A stretch of DNA of 51,058 nucleotides from Synergistaceae bacterium (GTDB lineage Bacteria > Synergistota > Synergistia > Synergistales > Synergistaceae): contig JAISFV010000156.1 of the NCBI GenBank assembly GCA_031263445.1, positions 1 to 51,058 on the forward strand. The letters run 5' to 3'. Position 1 is the stretch's first letter. Each line of letters starts with the position of its first letter. Made by a program: the position numbers and the translations under genes. The notes beneath the pieces are model-generated. The model had not been told where the DNA came from. It did not search any database and was given only the letters and a program-made list of their open reading frames with translations. Below are positions 17,180 to 26,897 of the stretch, in pieces.

Positions 17180-18628
17180 TTGAGGGCGGAAGGACAAGCC
17201 TTCATAGATGTGAACAGCCGACTGGACATCCACCTCATGGGTATCGGGGGCGCCGGGATGAGCGGGCTTGCGCTTTTGTTGGATGCCATGGGACACCGAG
17301 TGAGCGGATGCGACATGGAGAGTTCCTTTTACATGAACAGGCTCCGTCAGAATGGCGTGAGCATAGAGATGTCGCACAGCAAGGAGCATCTCGACACCTA
17401 CAAGCCTGGCCTCATCATCCATACGAGCGCCATAGCGCAGGATCACCCGGAACTGGTCGAAGCCCGGAAGAGGGGCATACGGGTGGCGCGCAGGGCTGAG
17501 ATCTTGAGCGCCATATTCAACGAGAAAAAGGGCGTTGGGATCGCCGGCACCCACGGGAAGACCACCACGTCGTCGATGATATCGTTCGTCTCGGAGTCCG
17601 CCTGTCAGAAACCGACCGTCGCCATCGGCGGCGAACTCTCCGACATAGGCTGCAACGCTAAACTCGGGGACGGTGAATACATGGTCGCGGAGCTAGACGA
17701 GAGCGACGGCTCGTTCGAGCTGTTCAGGCCGAGCGTAACGGTAGTCACCAACGTGGACTGGGATCATATCGACCACTATCCGACGTTCGACAGCGTCGTA
17801 GAGGCTTTTGGGCGTTTTATCGCTGGCAGCAAGCCAGGCGCGCCTGTTATAATCTGCGCGGAGGACGCGGGGGCGTCAAGGCTCTTGGCGTCCGGCGAGG
17901 TAGCGAACGCGATGCCTTACGGGTGGGGACGGCACCGGAGGTGGGGCGCGGAAGGCGCGCGCTTCCTGGACGGCGGAGGGAGCGTGTTTACGGCCTACAA
18001 AGACGGCTGCCTGGCAGGGGAGACGAGCATCAGGCTTTCCGGGGAACACAACGTGCTGAACGCACTCGCGGCTCTCGCGGCTGCGGATGCTATGGGCATA
18101 CCGTTCGAGGCGGCCTCCGGGGCGCTCTCCGTATTCAAGGGGGCGAAGCGCCGCCTCCAGGCAGTGGGCGAGGCCCAGGGCGTGCTCATATACGACGACT
18201 ACGGGCATCACCCGCGCGAGATCGCGGCCACGATGAAGGCGCTCTCCGGCGCGTTCAAGAACCGTCCGCTGCACGTCGTCTTCCAGCCGCACAGGTACAC
18301 GCGGACCAACGCCCTCTTCGCTGATTTTGCGAAGGTCCTGGGCGTGGCTGAGAGGATTTACCTGCTCCCCATATACTCGGCGGACGAGACGCCCATTTCA
18401 GGGGTGTCGTCTTTTTTGATAGCAGACGCGCTGCAAGCGGCAGGGAGGGCTGACTCCGCCGTCTGCGGCGACTTCCAGGAGGCGGCTGACATGGTATGTG
18501 ACAACGCCAGGCCCGGCGACATCGTGCTTACGATCGGGGCCGGGAACGTAGAGGAGCTCGGCGGCCAGATACTAGGCGCTCTCAAAAGGAAGGCAGCCAT
18601 AGAGGATGCCGCTGCCGTCAGCGCCTGA
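17180..18628 (+). CDS. murC: UDP-MurNAc:L-alanine ligase MurC
   Basis: A 482-residue cytoplasmic Mur ligase that commits UDP-MurNAc to stem-peptide synthesis. The N-terminal IHLMGIGGAGMSG motif binds the UDP substrate. The ATP loop GTHGKTTTSS is at about 123-132, followed by ELDESDGSF and DDYGHHPREI, both specific to MurC. I choose the TTG at 17180, one base after the murG stop, preceded by AGGGAGAG. An upstream TTG/ATG in frame would overlap murG by about 70 bases. Confidence 0.93.
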   Translation: MRAEGQAFIDVNSRLDIHLMGIGGAGMSGLALLLDAMGHRVSGCDMESSFYMNRLRQNGVSIEMSHSKEHLDTYKPGLIIHTSAIAQDHPELVEARKRGIRVARRAEILSAIFNEKKGVGIAGTHGKTTTSSMISFVSESACQKPTVAIGGELSDIGCNAKLGDGEYMVAELDESDGSFELFRPSVTVVTNVDWDHIDHYPTFDSVVEAFGRFIAGSKPGAPVIICAEDAGASRLLASGEVANAMPYGWGRHRRWGAEGARFLDGGGSVFTAYKDGCLAGETSIRLSGEHNVLNALAALAAADAMGIPFEAASGALSVFKGAKRRLQAVGEAQGVLIYDDYGHHPREIAATMKALSGAFKNRPLHVVFQPHRYTRTNALFADFAKVLGVAERIYLLPIYSADETPISGVSSFLIADALQAAGRADSAVCGDFQEAADMVCDNARPGDIVLTIGAGNVEELGGQILGALKRKAAIEDAAAVSA

Positions 18629-19544
18629 GCGCATTGAAAAGATCACGAGGCACGGTGTACTGCTTGCCGGTTTTACGACGTGGCGTGTCGGCGGCAGGGC
18701 CAGGATGCTCATCACGCCACATGACTCAGACGAAGCCTCGCTTGCCCTCCGGTGGCTCGCGTCGCAGGGCCTCAGGTATTATGTGTTAGGCGGCGGATCG
18801 AACACCCTGGTCGCTGACGGGGAGATCGACGTCCCGATAATTTCCACTAGGTCGATTGACTCGGTGTCATTTTCGCGCGAAGGGGGAAACATCCTCATCT
18901 CTTGCGGCGCGGGCGTCTCGCTGAAAAAGCTCTTCGCCCTGTCGGTCAGCGAAGGGTGGGGCGGGCTGGAGTTCGCGGCTGGCATACCTGGCACGGTGGG
19001 CGGCGCCGTCATGGGCAACGCCGGGACGCGCGAGGGGGAAATATCGCAAGCCGTCCAGAGCGTCGAGGCGACAGGCGCGGACGGCAGGACAAGGGCCGCA
19101 GGCCGAGACGAGATAGAGTGGGGTTACAGGAGGTGCGGCCTTGCAGAGCGCGGCCCGCTCGTAATATCGTCGGCCGTACTGAGGCTCCGGGAATCGACGC
19201 GCGAGGCAGTGAGGCGCGCCGCAAAGCAGACGCTCGAACGCAGGAAATCCCAGCCGCTGGGTGCCAGGACGGCGGGCTGCGTGTTCAAGAACCCCGTGGG
19301 CGGCAAAGCCGGCAGGTTGCTCGAAGAGGCGGGCTGCAAGGGGTTGTCGGTAGGAGGGGCCGTCGTTTCGGAGCTACACGCGAATTTTATCGAAAACCGC
19401 GCCAACTGCACGGCGACGGACATAGCAACGCTAGCCGCGCTGTGTCAGGACAAGGTTTATAAAAAATTTGGGGTTACGCTCTCTTTTGAGATAAAACCCG
19501 TAGGGTTCGAGCGCCGATTCATGGAGGATGATGCGCGGACATGA
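18606..19544 (+). CDS. murB: UDP-N-acetylenolpyruvoylglucosamine reductase MurB
   Basis: A 312-residue FAD enzyme that reduces the enolpyruvyl ether to UDP-MurNAc. FAD-binding landmarks are WRVGGRA, LGGGSNTLVAD and FAAGIPGTVGGAVMGNAG; YRRCGL and ELHANFIEN lie further on. The proton-donor serine of the GS-F-NP motif is cysteine here (GCVFKNP, C225), a variant that occurs in the short MurB class. It overlaps murC by 23 bases; AAGGAAGG about 11 bases upstream supports the ATG at 18606. Confidence 0.92.
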   Translation: MPLPSAPERIEKITRHGVLLAGFTTWRVGGRARMLITPHDSDEASLALRWLASQGLRYYVLGGGSNTLVADGEIDVPIISTRSIDSVSFSREGGNILISCGAGVSLKKLFALSVSEGWGGLEFAAGIPGTVGGAVMGNAGTREGEISQAVQSVEATGADGRTRAAGRDEIEWGYRRCGLAERGPLVISSAVLRLRESTREAVRRAAKQTLERRKSQPLGARTAGCVFKNPVGGKAGRLLEEAGCKGLSVGGAVVSELHANFIENRANCTATDIATLAALCQDKVYKKFGVTLSFEIKPVGFERRFMEDDART

Positions 19545-20335
19545 GAAAATGGAAGGCGAGGCTGCTCCTCTTGAGTTTCTTTTGCGGGGCGCTGTATTTC
19601 ACGGACCAGAGATACGATTATTTCAGGCTCAGGGGGTTTGAAATAGCCCCCCAGGGGATCCTTCCGGACACGACGGTCTGGCAGTCATTGCCCCGCGCTT
19701 CGGAGCGCTTCTGGCCGTCTCTCTTTTGGGAAAGGCGGAGGTTCGTCAGTGAGATCGAAGGCGCTTACCCTGTGGAGATACGGATCAGGGCGTCGGGATG
19801 GGGCAAGTACAAGGTCTCTATCATGCCGCTTGAGCCTATGCTCTACGTCTCCTGGAACTCCAATATGTGGCTCTTGTCCCAAAACGGCCGCATGTGGCGC
19901 ACGGATCTCCCGTCGAACGCCAGCGTGAAGGGACTCAGACTCCCCCAGAGGCCTGTACTGGCGTGGGATTCCGGGCTGGCAACGCCCATTGACCCTGACG
20001 TGCAGGGCGGCGGGATTTTTCGTTCGAGCCTGCCGCTCGCCAAGATCAAAAAGTGGTACGATACGCTGGAAAAAATTGGCTGGGATGACGACGTTTACTG
20101 CGTACTGGCCAAAAAAATAGATGGGAGGCCAGTAGTTCAGCTCTTGCTGGGCTCCGGAGACGAGCCGCCGGGCGAGGTAGTCCTCAAGGAGGACACGACA
20201 AACTGGTCGTCGATAGCGGCTGCCATGCTGAAGGTCTTCGGCGGCGCGGGTGGCGCGGTGCCGAACGGCCTGGTAGTAAACGCCACCTACGCCGACAGCA
20301 TGACATTCACCGTTACCAGCAGGGATAACAGGTAG
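19541..20335 (+). CDS. ftsQ: FtsQ/DivIB-like division protein
   Basis: A 264-residue bitopic protein with one membrane segment at about 7-22 and a periplasmic remainder. A segment rich in hydrophobic/basic residues (RLRGFEIAP onward) is consistent with a POTRA domain. FtsQ bridges the cytoplasmic Z-ring and the septal synthases. The sequence is poorly conserved, so the assignment depends on position between murB and ftsA and on topology. The ATG overlaps the murB stop as ATGA. No ddl gene lies between murB and ftsQ, unlike in enterobacteria. Confidence 0.75.
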   Translation: MRKWKARLLLLSFFCGALYFTDQRYDYFRLRGFEIAPQGILPDTTVWQSLPRASERFWPSLFWERRRFVSEIEGAYPVEIRIRASGWGKYKVSIMPLEPMLYVSWNSNMWLLSQNGRMWRTDLPSNASVKGLRLPQRPVLAWDSGLATPIDPDVQGGGIFRSSLPLAKIKKWYDTLEKIGWDDDVYCVLAKKIDGRPVVQLLLGSGDEPPGEVVLKEDTTNWSSIAAAMLKVFGGAGGAVPNGLVVNATYADSMTFTVTSRDNR

Positions 20336-20376
20336 CCCAGGCTCATAACATTTTTTATTGATGGGGGGACCCCGCA

Positions 20377-21711
20377 TTGTTCAAGAAAGCTTCTGCTTCA
20401 TCCGGATACAGGGATCCGGAAGTCCTGGTGGGGCTGGATCTCGGCACCAGCAAGGTGACGGTGGTGGTCGCCGAACGCGAAGGGCCCAGCGGGGAAGCCC
20501 AGATAATCGGGATGGGGCAAGCCCCGTCCAATGGGATCAGGAAAGGCCTGATCGTCCATCTGGACAACGCCGTACGGTCGGTCAGGCAGGCCGTGAGCGA
20601 CGCCGAGAACATGGTCGGACTCGAACTTAGCGACGCCACCGTCTCCTTCAGCGGCGGCGACATACAGAGCGTCAGGTCGAAGGGCATGATATCCCTGGGG
20701 CGCTCGCCCAGGACCGTGATGCAGCTCGACGTGGGCCGCGTTATAGAGGCGGCGCAGGCTGACGTGGCTGTCCCCCCGAATCAGATGATACTGCACACGA
20801 TCCCAGTGGAATATTCGCTCGACGGCAACAGCGGGATCGACGACCCTCTCGGCATGACCGGGATGCGACTTGACATAGACCTGGAGTCGGTCATCGTCCC
20901 GATTTCGACGGTGCAGAACGTATACAACTGCGTCGACCGCGCCGGGCTGAACGTGACCGGCTTCGTGATCAAGCCGCTCGCCTCGGCGCTGGGCGCGATA
21001 ACGCCCGAGGAAGCCATGGCCGGCGTGATCGCGGTGGACATCGGCGGCGGGACGTGCAGCATCGCCGTATTCGCGGACAGCCGCCCTAAGCACCTGGCCG
21101 TCCTGTCAGTAGGCGGGGATCACATAACGAACGACGTGGCGTCCGTGCTGAAAATCCCCATCGGGAAGGCCGAGGAGATCAAAAAAGAGGCTGACCTCTA
21201 CACGGATCCGGCCATCGACGGCGCGGACAGGCTGGAATTCGACCACAACGGCAGGAACTACTCCTATTCCATCTCCCACATGACGGAAATCGTGCAGTGC
21301 AGGCTGGACGAGCTCTTCTCGTCCCTCGTCAGGGGCGAGGTCGCGAACTCCGGCATATCGATGCTGCCGGCGGGCATCGTGCTGACAGGCGGGGTCTCTC
21401 GCAGCGCAGGCATAGAGCAATACTTGTCAAACCTCATGGACATGCCAGTGCGGAGCGCATTCCCGATCGACTCGAACAGGATGCCGCCTGGGAGGAACGG
21501 GCCAGAGTACACCTGTGCGTCAGGGATCATACGCTACGCCCTCGAACAGGAGCGCGACCCCTTCAGGTATATCGAGCAGCCGCTGGACCAACTGCTGAAG
21601 CCGGCGATCAAACGCCCCCAGGGGACGGCTTCCGGGCAGGGCATCGAACAGGAAGCCAAGGGGCCGTCGATATTTGAGTCGATCAAATCTGTTATAAAAG
21701 AGCTTTTTTAA
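20377..21711 (+). CDS. ftsA: Cell division protein FtsA
   Basis: A 444-residue actin-fold ATPase that tethers FtsZ to the membrane. Phosphate-binding motifs [10 protein letters not shown] near the N-terminus and [13 protein letters not shown] in the middle, and [11 protein letters not shown], are typical. The last residues ([14 protein letters not shown]) form an amphipathic helix, the membrane-targeting sequence of the family. Start is the TTG at 20377 with GGGGGGAC upstream. The 41-base gap to ftsQ is one of the larger ones in the cluster. Confidence 0.94.
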   Translation: MFKKASASSGYRDPEVLVGLDLGTSKVTVVVAEREGPSGEAQIIGMGQAPSNGIRKGLIVHLDNAVRSVRQAVSDAENMVGLELSDATVSFSGGDIQSVRSKGMISLGRSPRTVMQLDVGRVIEAAQADVAVPPNQMILHTIPVEYSLDGNSGIDDPLGMTGMRLDIDLESVIVPISTVQNVYNCVDRAGLNVTGFVIKPLASALGAITPEEAMAGVIAVDIGGGTCSIAVFADSRPKHLAVLSVGGDHITNDVASVLKIPIGKAEEIKKEADLYTDPAIDGADRLEFDHNGRNYSYSISHMTEIVQCRLDELFSSLVRGEVANSGISMLPAGIVLTGGVSRSAGIEQYLSNLMDMPVRSAFPIDSNRMPPGRNGPEYTCASGIIRYALEQERDPFRYIEQPLDQLLKPAIKRPQGTASGQGIEQEAKGPSIFESIKSVIKELF

Positions 21712-21727
21712 GGAGAGGTTGACCACA

Positions 21728-22969
21728 ATGCCGGATATTTTTCAACTTGACAGGCCATTCCGTTCGAGCCGGGAAGTCATAAGGGTAGTGGGTGTCGGCG
21801 GAGGCGGGAACAACGCCCTCAACCATATAATCAGGGGCGGCGTCGGCGGGGTGGATTTCATAGCCGCCAACACAGACCACGCGCACTTGGATCTGTCGGA
21901 GGCATCGCTCAAGATAACGCTGGGCCGCGAGCTGACGAGGGGGCTCGGAGCCGGTTCCGACCCGCTCGTAGGGCAGAAGGCCGCGCTTGAGTCCCGCGAT
22001 GAGATCAGGGCGGCGCTCGAGGGCTCCGACATGGTATTCCTGGCGGCTGGGATGGGCGGCGGGACTGGCACCGGTGCCTCTCCGGTGATAGCCAACATAG
22101 CGAAGGAGACGGGAGCCCTCGTCGTGGCGGTCGTGACGCGTCCGTTCCAGTTCGAGGGCAAGCGCCGGCTGGGCCACGCTTCAGAGGGGATAGAAAAACT
22201 CCGCGAGCAGGTGGACGCCCTTATCGTGATACCGAACGACCGGCTGCTCTCCTTGGCCGACAAAAAGACGTCGCTCAGCGACGCCTTCAAGCTCGCCGAC
22301 AACGTCCTGCACCAGGCCGTCCAGGGCGTAACGGATCTCATACTGCGCCCGGGGCTCGTCAACGTCGACTTTGCCGACGTGCGGACGATAATGAGCAATG
22401 CCGGGTCGGCGATAATGGGCATCGGTGAGGGGTACGGCGAAAACAGGGTGGCCACTGCCGCGCATAACGCGATAAACAGCCCGCTCATGGAGACGCAGAT
22501 GGTCGGGGCGAAGGGTGTACTGTTCAACGTCTCTGGCGGTGCCAACATAGGCATCCATGAAGTCGAGGAGGCGGCGGATATAATCAACAGCGCCAGCGAC
22601 GAGGACGCGTCCATCATCTGGGGACACGTCTACGACCCGGACATGGACGACTCCGTCAAGATCACAGTGATCGCGACGGGTTTCGACGAGGCGGCGGCAG
22701 CGCGCAAACAGCCGTCCGGTGCCTCCGGTTCGTTCAGACAGACCCCCGCGCCACAGCCCAGAGTGGCCATCTCATCGGCACCGGTCTCGGTAGCGCCTGC
22801 CGTCCAGCAAGCCGCCCAGCCAGCGAGAGCGGCGCAGCCCAAACAGCGGCAGGAGGCGGCCGAGCCAGACCTCCGCCTAGGGTCAGAGTCGGAGGATCTG
22901 TTCCGCACAAGCGGCGTCCCGACGGACAAGCTCGACATACCCGCTTATCTGCGGAGAAAAAAGGCCTGA
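21728..22969 (+). CDS. ftsZ: Cell division GTPase FtsZ
   Basis: A 413-residue tubulin homologue that forms the cytokinetic ring. [15 protein letters not shown] near the N-terminus and the GTP loop [10 protein letters not shown] (about 105-115) are intact, as is NVDFADV. A proline/alanine/glutamine-rich linker of about 80 residues leads to the conserved C-terminal peptide [11 protein letters not shown], which binds FtsA. ATG at 21728 is correctly spaced from AAGGAGAGG (21710-21718); a TTG at 21719 touches that site and is unlikely. It is the last core gene of the dcw cluster. Confidence 0.96.
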   Translation: MPDIFQLDRPFRSSREVIRVVGVGGGGNNALNHIIRGGVGGVDFIAANTDHAHLDLSEASLKITLGRELTRGLGAGSDPLVGQKAALESRDEIRAALEGSDMVFLAAGMGGGTGTGASPVIANIAKETGALVVAVVTRPFQFEGKRRLGHASEGIEKLREQVDALIVIPNDRLLSLADKKTSLSDAFKLADNVLHQAVQGVTDLILRPGLVNVDFADVRTIMSNAGSAIMGIGEGYGENRVATAAHNAINSPLMETQMVGAKGVLFNVSGGANIGIHEVEEAADIINSASDEDASIIWGHVYDPDMDDSVKITVIATGFDEAAAARKQPSGASGSFRQTPAPQPRVAISSAPVSVAPAVQQAAQPARAAQPKQRQEAAEPDLRLGSESEDLFRTSGVPTDKLDIPAYLRRKKA

Positions 22970-23025
22970 CGCGGCGCCGTATCGCGCCCGTTCAGTGATA
23001 AATCAGCCTCAAAGGAGGTGCCGTC

Positions 23026-23700
23026 ATGGCAGCAACAAGCAGGAGATCACGCAATTACAAGGAAAAAAACTCAATGTTCGCATTCGGGCATTTCGCTTTG
23101 CCGATCGCGGCTCTCGTCGCCGTAGGCCTGCTCTTCGTAGGGATAAAACTTTTTTTCCTCACCCCGTCTGACAGGGGCGAGGGGTTTGAAGTGCCGATCG
23201 AGGGGCCGCTTGACCCTGTCTCGCAGGCCGCGCCCGACGAAGAATTCACGGACGAGCCGCAAAGCCTGGCTGTAACTGCCGCCCTTATCGAGACGCAGCC
23301 GGAGATCCCTGCGATGCCGTCAGTGGGTCCGATCACTGATACACCTGGTCAGAGCACCCCGGCAGCGACGCAAGCTCCTAGGACCCCGGCAAGGCCGGCC
23401 GCGCCCGCCCAAAAAAAACCCGTAGCGCCTAACAGGCCCGCGAGGACGCCGCCGCCAGCACCGTCCGGCTCAGCTTGGGCCGTTCAGGTAGGCGCTTTTT
23501 CGAAGGAGTCAGGCGCGAGCGAGGTACTGAATGAAATGAAAAAGATGGGCTACTCCGCCAGCATCTCCAAGAGCGACGCCTCCGGGGCCACATTCCACAG
23601 GGTGCGAGTGGCCGCAGGCAGGTCGCGCGAAGAGGCACAGAGGGTCGCGTCGGCGCTTGAAAAGAAGGGCTATCCCGTTCTCGTCGTGCAAGCCCGCTGA
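23026..23700 (+). CDS. SPOR-domain membrane protein
   Basis: A 224-residue bitopic protein with a membrane segment at about 25-46, a Pro/Ala-rich linker (about 95-150) and a C-terminal SPOR domain beginning WAVQVGAFSKESGASEV. SPOR domains bind glycan strands stripped of stem peptides and so localise to septa, which fits the position just after ftsZ. It is FtsN-like in architecture but too short and divergent to name. A near-perfect ribosome binding site, AAAGGAGGTG, lies at 23011-23020. Confidence 0.85.
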   Translation: MAATSRRSRNYKEKNSMFAFGHFALPIAALVAVGLLFVGIKLFFLTPSDRGEGFEVPIEGPLDPVSQAAPDEEFTDEPQSLAVTAALIETQPEIPAMPSVGPITDTPGQSTPAATQAPRTPARPAAPAQKKPVAPNRPARTPPPAPSGSAWAVQVGAFSKESGASEVLNEMKKMGYSASISKSDASGATFHRVRVAAGRSREEAQRVASALEKKGYPVLVVQAR

Positions 23701-23705
23701 GGGAC

Positions 23706-24695
23706 ATGACAGGCCAGATCAGGGACACGAATGGCAGGCGCATAGATTACGCCCGCATCTCTGTAACGGACAGGTGTAACTTTCGTTGCGTGTACTGTAT
23801 GCCGGAGGACGGGGTGTCTCCGCTGACGCACGAGGACATCATGCGCTACGAGGATATCCTCTTCCTCTGTCGGGCGCTCGGAGACCTAGGAGTCCGGAAA
23901 ATCCGCTTCACTGGCGGCGAACCCCTCGTCAGGAAAGGCTTTGTCCCGTTCCTCAAAGAGTTCAGGGCGTCCTTCCCAGGTATCGCCCTGTCGCTCACCA
24001 CCAACGCATCCCTCTTGCGCAGACATGCGTATGAGTTAGCGCAGACTGGGCTGTCAGGGCTCAACATAAGCCTCGACACGCTCGACCCTGAAAAATTCAG
24101 GTCCATCACGCGCGTCGGCGACATCTCAGATGTCATGGACGGCATAAGGGCAGCGCTCGCGTCCGGCATCCCGAACATCAAGACGAATACCGTGCCTATG
24201 CGCGGCTTCAACGACGCCGATCTGCCGCTCATACTCTCTTTCGCGTGGGAGAACGGGCTTTTGCCGCGCCTTATAGAGTTTATGCCGATAGATGATGACG
24301 TCTGGCGGAGGAAAATGTTCGTCGGAGAGGATGAGATACTTGCCGCCCTCTCGCGGCGTTTCGGCGCTTGGACGCAGCTAGGGCCGGATTCAAGCAGTGC
24401 CGCGCATCCGCAAGGGCCGGCCAGGTACTACAGGGACGCAGGAGGGAGGACGGTCGGCGTCATAGCCGCCGTTTCGAACCACTTTTGCCAGTCGTGCAAC
24501 CGCCTCCGCGTCACGGCTTCGGGGCAGTTGCGCGCGTGTCTCTTCAGCAGGCGCGAGATGCCGCTCTTGGGGCTCATCAGGAGCGGGGACTATGACGGCT
24601 TGGGGCGCGCCATACTCGAGGGCATGAGCGCAAAACCGCAGCGGTGGGAGCAGGAACGGAGCGGAGCGTTGCAAATGTCTAATATCGGAGGTTGA
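23706..24695 (+). CDS. moaA: GTP 3',8-cyclase MoaA
   Basis: A 329-residue radical SAM enzyme for the first step of molybdenum cofactor synthesis. The SAM cluster motif is C24-x3-C28-x2-C31. The second, substrate-binding cluster is C261-x2-C264-x13-C278. The protein ends in the conserved IGG tail whose two glycines are catalytically needed. The ATG at 23706 lies five bases after the SPOR gene stop, and moaC follows after four bases, so these genes are probably co-transcribed. Confidence 0.96.
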   Translation: MTGQIRDTNGRRIDYARISVTDRCNFRCVYCMPEDGVSPLTHEDIMRYEDILFLCRALGDLGVRKIRFTGGEPLVRKGFVPFLKEFRASFPGIALSLTTNASLLRRHAYELAQTGLSGLNISLDTLDPEKFRSITRVGDISDVMDGIRAALASGIPNIKTNTVPMRGFNDADLPLILSFAWENGLLPRLIEFMPIDDDVWRRKMFVGEDEILAALSRRFGAWTQLGPDSSSAAHPQGPARYYRDAGGRTVGVIAAVSNHFCQSCNRLRVTASGQLRACLFSRREMPLLGLIRSGDYDGLGRAILEGMSAKPQRWEQERSGALQMSNIGG

Positions 24696-24699
24696 CAGA

Positions 24700-25203
24700 A
24701 TGGCTGATTGGTCTCACTTTGACGCGTCAGGCCGGCCTGCGATGGTGGACGTGGGGGAGAAAACGCCCACGTCGAGGCGGGCTGTAGCGGCGGTCTGGAT
24801 AGACCTGCCGGACGCAGTTTACAGGGCGTTATCGGAGGGCGGGGTGGCTAAAGGCGACCCTGGGCCTGTGGCTGAGATCGCCGGCATAATGGGGGCCAAG
24901 AGAACCTCAGACCTCATTCCCCTCTGTCACAATATAAGGCTGGACAGCGTCAGCGTGAGATGCGAACTGGATGACGCGAGGAAATCCGTCCGCATCGAAT
25001 GTACCGCCGCCGCGCGGGACGTGACAGGGGTAGAGATGGAGGCGTTGACAGGGGCCTCTGTAGCCGCCTTGGTCTTTTACGATATGTGCAAGGCACTGGA
25101 CAAGGGCATGATTATAAACGGCCTGACGCTGCTCGAAAAATCAGGCGGAAAGAGCGGGCCGTGGCGCGCCGGCACCCAGAAGGAGAGATCTGATGAGCGA
25201 TAG
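24700..25203 (+). CDS. moaC: Cyclic pyranopterin monophosphate synthase MoaC
   Basis: A 167-residue enzyme that turns the MoaA product into cyclic pyranopterin monophosphate. Family stretches MVDVGEKTPTSRRA, LIPLCHNIRLDSV, GVEMEALTGASVAAL and the YDMCKALDKGM motif with its catalytic KxxxKG lysine region are all present. GGAGG lies upstream of the ATG at 24700. It overlaps the next molybdopterin gene by 11 bases. Confidence 0.95.
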   Translation: MADWSHFDASGRPAMVDVGEKTPTSRRAVAAVWIDLPDAVYRALSEGGVAKGDPGPVAEIAGIMGAKRTSDLIPLCHNIRLDSVSVRCELDDARKSVRIECTAAARDVTGVEMEALTGASVAALVFYDMCKALDKGMIINGLTLLEKSGGKSGPWRAGTQKERSDER

Positions 25204-26005
25204 GATTCTTGGGATTTACGACGCGAGGCGGGGCAATTGGGAGAGGCGTATTTACCTGCACAGCGTCGCCCGTGACGGCGCGTGCGTAAACGGCATTTCG
25301 GCAAAACTCGCCCTCTGCGGGGCAGGGACTCCCTTCCCGCAGGGCGCGGACTACGTCATAGTGACGCCGCCTAGTTTTGAGCCGGAGCGCGAGCGCCTCG
25401 TTTCAATCGGCACGGGCGGCTTCATATGGGTTGACAGGGATGCCGCCCTGCATGTATGGGTACCAGGCTTCGCCGAGGTCTCGTCCAGGATCAAAACCAT
25501 GAGGCGCATACGCGCCGCCGTCCTCACAGTGAGCGACAAAGGCAGCAGGGGGGAGCGGAAGGACACGTCAGGCGCAGCGCTCGTGGAACTCGTCGAGCCG
25601 CTCGGCGCTGAGGTGGTTATTTCCGGCATAGTCCCCGATGAGCGCGGCCTCATCTCAGGGAAACTCAAGGAGTGGGCAGACGGCGGACAGGCCGATCTGA
25701 TACTGACAACGGGCGGGACAGGCTTGTCCAGGCGCGACGTCACGCCGGAAGCCATCGCCGACATAGGAGAGAGGGCGGTACCTGGGTTCGGTGAGCTCAT
25801 GCGGGCCAAATCCATGGCCTCGACGCCAAGGGGCTTCCTCTCAAGGAGCCTCGCCGTCACGAGAGGCGGGGCGCTGATCGTAGCGTTCCCTGGAAGCGAG
25901 CGGGCTGTGAGGCAGTGCTTCGACGCCGTGGCACCAGCCGTGAGGCACGCAGTGGAAATGCTGTGCGGCTGGGAAGCTGAATGTGCGAGGCATCCCCAGC
26001 CGTAG
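25193..26005 (+). CDS. MogA/MoaB-type molybdopterin protein with an unassigned N-terminal domain
   Basis: A 270-residue protein. Residues from about 106 form a complete MogA/MoaB domain with LTVSDKGSRGERKDTSG, TTGGTGLSRRDVTPEA and a late PGS loop; this domain adenylylates molybdopterin before metal insertion. The first about 105 residues (IYLHSVARDGACVNGISAKL, then a predicted beta-rich stretch) match nothing I can name. MOSC-MogA fusions exist, but I do not see the MOSC cysteine motif clearly. The gene is embedded in moaA-moaC and overlaps moaC, so a molybdenum cofactor role is secure, while the added domain is open. Confidence 0.85.
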   Translation: MSDRILGIYDARRGNWERRIYLHSVARDGACVNGISAKLALCGAGTPFPQGADYVIVTPPSFEPERERLVSIGTGGFIWVDRDAALHVWVPGFAEVSSRIKTMRRIRAAVLTVSDKGSRGERKDTSGAALVELVEPLGAEVVISGIVPDERGLISGKLKEWADGGQADLILTTGGTGLSRRDVTPEAIADIGERAVPGFGELMRAKSMASTPRGFLSRSLAVTRGGALIVAFPGSERAVRQCFDAVAPAVRHAVEMLCGWEAECARHPQP

Positions 26006-26015
26006 GGGGCGTGAC

Positions 26016-26897
26016 ATGTCGGCGGAAAAATCCGTAAAGAGGTGCGTGATCATAACGGGGCTGTCCGGGGCCGGCAAGACTACAGCCCTCGACGCGCTGG
26101 AGGACTGCGGCTTCTACGCCGTGGACAACGTGCCGCCATCCATGCTGCCGCAGCTCGTGGGCGTCCTCTCGGCAAACGGCGCCGCCGTCACGACGGGCGT
26201 GGCCGCAGTAGTGGACGTAAGGGGCGGTGATCTTCTGGACGGGATCTTCCGTTCAGTGGATGAACTCAAAGAAGCGCTCCCCGACGTTAAAGTCGTGTTC
26301 CTCGACTCGTCAGGAGAACAGATCGTCCGCAGGTTCGAGACGACCAGGCGGCGGCACCCCCTAGGCGATGGTTCGCCCATCCTGAAAAGCGTGGCGGAGG
26401 AAGGGGAGAGGCTGCTTGGAATCCGTTCGATGGCGGATATCGTGATAGACACTTCCTCTCTCAGCCCGAACGGCCTCCGGGAAAAGCTGCTCTCTGAGCT
26501 TGGCGAGGACTGCATGCCGCAGACCGTGGTCGTGAGCTCCTTCGGCTTCAAGAACGGCGTCCCGGCCGACTGCGACTACATGTTCGACGTGAGGTTCCTG
26601 CCCAACCCGAATTACGTCCCGGAGCTGAAGGGTTTGTCCGGCAAAGACCCGAAAATACGCGCGTACCTCGACAGGGCGCACGAAAAAAGGGCGTTCATGG
26701 ACGAGCTGGCGCGCCTCGTCGCTTTCGTGGCGGATCTCTACCCGCAGGCCGTGAAAAAACAGCTCCACATAGCCATAGGCTGCACGGGCGGGAGACACAG
26801 ATCAGTCGCGATAGCCGAGGAGATCGCGGCATACCTAGCGGGCATCGGGCACCCGGTGTCCGTCTGTCACAGGGACATAAACCTGGAGTCGCGGTGA
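26016..26897 (+). CDS. rapZ: RNase adapter / UDP-GlcNAc sensor RapZ
   Basis: A 293-residue nucleotide-binding protein. The N-terminal P-loop GLSGAGKTT is at 15-23, followed by VDNVPPSML. The C-terminal domain has GCTGGRHRSVAIAE. RapZ controls glucosamine-6-phosphate synthase in enterobacteria; in Gram-positives (YvcJ) it sits with yvcK and whiA as here. AGGGGGC upstream supports the ATG at 26016 rather than a GTG at 25983 that would overlap the previous gene. Confidence 0.94.
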   Translation: MSAEKSVKRCVIITGLSGAGKTTALDALEDCGFYAVDNVPPSMLPQLVGVLSANGAAVTTGVAAVVDVRGGDLLDGIFRSVDELKEALPDVKVVFLDSSGEQIVRRFETTRRRHPLGDGSPILKSVAEEGERLLGIRSMADIVIDTSSLSPNGLREKLLSELGEDCMPQTVVVSSFGFKNGVPADCDYMFDVRFLPNPNYVPELKGLSGKDPKIRAYLDRAHEKRAFMDELARLVAFVADLYPQAVKKQLHIAIGCTGGRHRSVAIAEEIAAYLAGIGHPVSVCHRDINLESR

